DNA of 14,619 nt from CAYSIX01 sp964431205 (GTDB taxonomy: Bacteria > Planctomycetota > Phycisphaerae > Phycisphaerales > Phycisphaeraceae): positions 1 through 14,619 of the forward strand of contig CAYSIX010000093.1 of NCBI GenBank assembly GCA_964431205.1, written 5' to 3'. The notes below the pieces were generated by a model. The model searched no databases. It was given only the letters and a program-made list of their open reading frames with translations, and was not told the DNA's origin. Below are positions 13,684-14,619 of this stretch, piece after piece (positions within the stretch are counted from its first letter, which is position 1; each line of letters begins with the position of its first letter). Position numbers and translations under genes: made by a program.

Positions 13684-14619
13684 CGCCGCACCCCCTGCGG
13701 TCCCGGGCGCGCCGACGGCGGGCGCCGCACCTGCTCCAGGACCGCGATCAGACGCTCGAGGTGATCCTGCGGCGCATAGTCGCGACACACCTTCTCGCGC
13801 GCGGCCCGGCCGAGCCGACGCACCGCCTCGTCGTCCTCACTCAACTCGCGCAGCACGGCGGTCAGCGCGTCCCGATCGCCGGCGGCAAACAACCGACCGT
13901 CGATGCCGTCTGCGATGATCTCCGCCACGCCGCCGAGGTCGCTGGCGATCACCGGCTTGCCCATCGCCATCGCCTCGAGCACCGAGTTGGGGATGTTCTC
14001 GTGCCACAGCGTCGGCATCACCACCGCCCGCGCGTTCTGGACGAGCCGCGTGTACGCCTCCCCGCCCTGGAAGCCCACGAACTCCACGCCCGGCGTGTTC
14101 CGAAGCGCCACCTGCTCACGCAGCCGCTCCTCCTCGTCGTCGGGTGAATGTCCCGCGATGACCAGCTTGGCCGGCCGATCCAGCCGCGCGAACGCGTCCA
14201 CCAGCAGCCGCACGCCCATGAACGGCTCGATCGCGCCCGCGTACAGGAAATAGTCGCCCGGCTCGTACCACGGCTCGTACCGCTCCGCCTCGATGAAGCT
14301 GGAGATGTGCCGCACCCGCTGCGGGTCGAACCCGCCCTCGATCATCTTCTGCCGCACGATCTTCGATGGCGTGACGAACATCGCGATCTTCCGCCGCGTG
14401 CCCCGCAAGCGGTCCAGGTACATCGACAGCACCCGTGCGGCCGAGACCGTCGCCGAGCCCTTCAGACACCTGTGAATCGCCCCGTGGTAATACCCCCCGC
14501 CGACGCAGTCCTCGCAGACCCGCCCGTCGCGGAACAGCTTGTAGTTCGCGCAGACGTACTGAAAGTCCGACAGGCGATGCACGATCGGCACGTCTTGGGC
14601 CCAGCACGCGTCCACCACC
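13680..14619 (-). CDS. GT4-family glycosyltransferase, N-terminus beyond the window
   Basis: About 312 residues are visible; the frame is open at the right edge and the acceptor-binding N-terminus is missing. The donor domain is clear: YFLYAGAIEPFMGVRLLVDAF-like start (124-143), KLVIAGHSPDDEE, and the E-x7-E motif in HENIPNSVLEAMAMGKP (Glu207 and Glu215, numbered from the first full codon in the window). The N-terminal part has HRLSDFQYVCANYKLFRDG with cysteines at 23, 35, 38 and 51 (C..CEDC..C), a pattern seen in a subset of GT4 enzymes between the HD-like acceptor loop and a 'HRCxxGS' segment. The enzyme is probably cytoplasmic and retaining, with donor sugar unknown. Its stop overlaps the sulfotransferase start by four bases, so the two are one transcription unit. 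Confidence 0.9.
   Translation of the reverse strand, partial: VVDACWAQDVPIVHRLSDFQYVCANYKLFRDGRVCEDCVGGGYYHGAIHRCLKGSATVSAARVLSMYLDRLRGTRRKIAMFVTPSKIVRQKMIEGGFDPQRVRHISSFIEAERYEPWYEPGDYFLYAGAIEPFMGVRLLVDAFARLDRPAKLVIAGHSPDDEEERLREQVALRNTPGVEFVGFQGGEAYTRLVQNARAVVMPTLWHENIPNSVLEAMAMGKPVIASDLGGVAEIIADGIDGRLFAAGDRDALTAVLRELSEDDEAVRRLGRAAREKVCRDYAPQDHLERLIAVLEQVRRPPSARPGPQGVRR

Noticed and set aside
12616..13764. A 382-codon plus-strand open frame opposite the second sulfotransferase
   Set aside because: Arg/Pro/His-rich composition and no recognisable motif; the minus-strand sulfotransferase has both PAPS-binding motifs.

Overview
The window comes from a GC-rich bacterial chromosome. Gene content points to Planctomycetota, most likely a Phycisphaerae-like lineage. 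The clues are a C-terminal zinc ribbon of the CPxCxYDLR type on a small membrane protein, a 75-residue 'QPFEPFRV' protein, a free-standing FlgM, sparse Shine-Dalgarno sites, and a glycosyltransferase/sulfotransferase block. This placement is an inference from motif familiarity, not from a search. I see no rRNA, tRNA, CRISPR array, insertion sequence or phage gene.

Layout. (1) Bases 1-1795, plus strand: the 3' part of an alanine-glyoxylate-type aminotransferase, then folP (dihydropteroate synthase, GTG start). (2) Bases 1796-2207: a 412-base non-coding stretch with small inverted repeats, leading to a FlgM-type anti-sigma factor (2208-2483) that ends in a clear intrinsic terminator (2512-2555). 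(3) Bases 2606-7326, all minus strand. In transcription order these are a YgfZ/GcvT-like folate-binding protein, a STAS anti-anti-sigma factor, a ParA-type ATPase, a four-helix membrane protein with a zinc ribbon whose start overlaps the parA stop by one base, a guanine-deaminase-like enzyme, and a lipoprotein with a Rieske-like fold lacking both ligand histidines. (4) Bases 7365-10373, plus strand: a GH51 alpha-L-arabinofuranosidase, pgk (phosphoglycerate kinase), and a small conserved hypothetical. (5) Bases 10480-14619: a surface-polysaccharide block with a DUF1972-type glycosyltransferase (minus), a sulfotransferase (plus), and a second sulfotransferase (minus) whose GTG start overlaps the stop of a GT4 glycosyltransferase (minus) that runs off the window.

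How the genes work together. Most of the left and middle is core metabolism (folate, glycolysis, Fe-S maturation) mixed with regulators. FlgM and the STAS protein both belong to sigma-factor control, but no sigma factor, flagellar gene or anti-sigma kinase is in view. The right end looks like the edge of a locus for a sulfated surface or exopolysaccharide.

No clear-cut new defence or mobile system was found. The points most worth a second look are the histidine-less Rieske-like lipoprotein, the ParA/zinc-ribbon membrane protein pair with no parB, a full-consensus sigma-54-type site pointing antisense into a glycosyltransferase, and the sulfation/glycosylation block.
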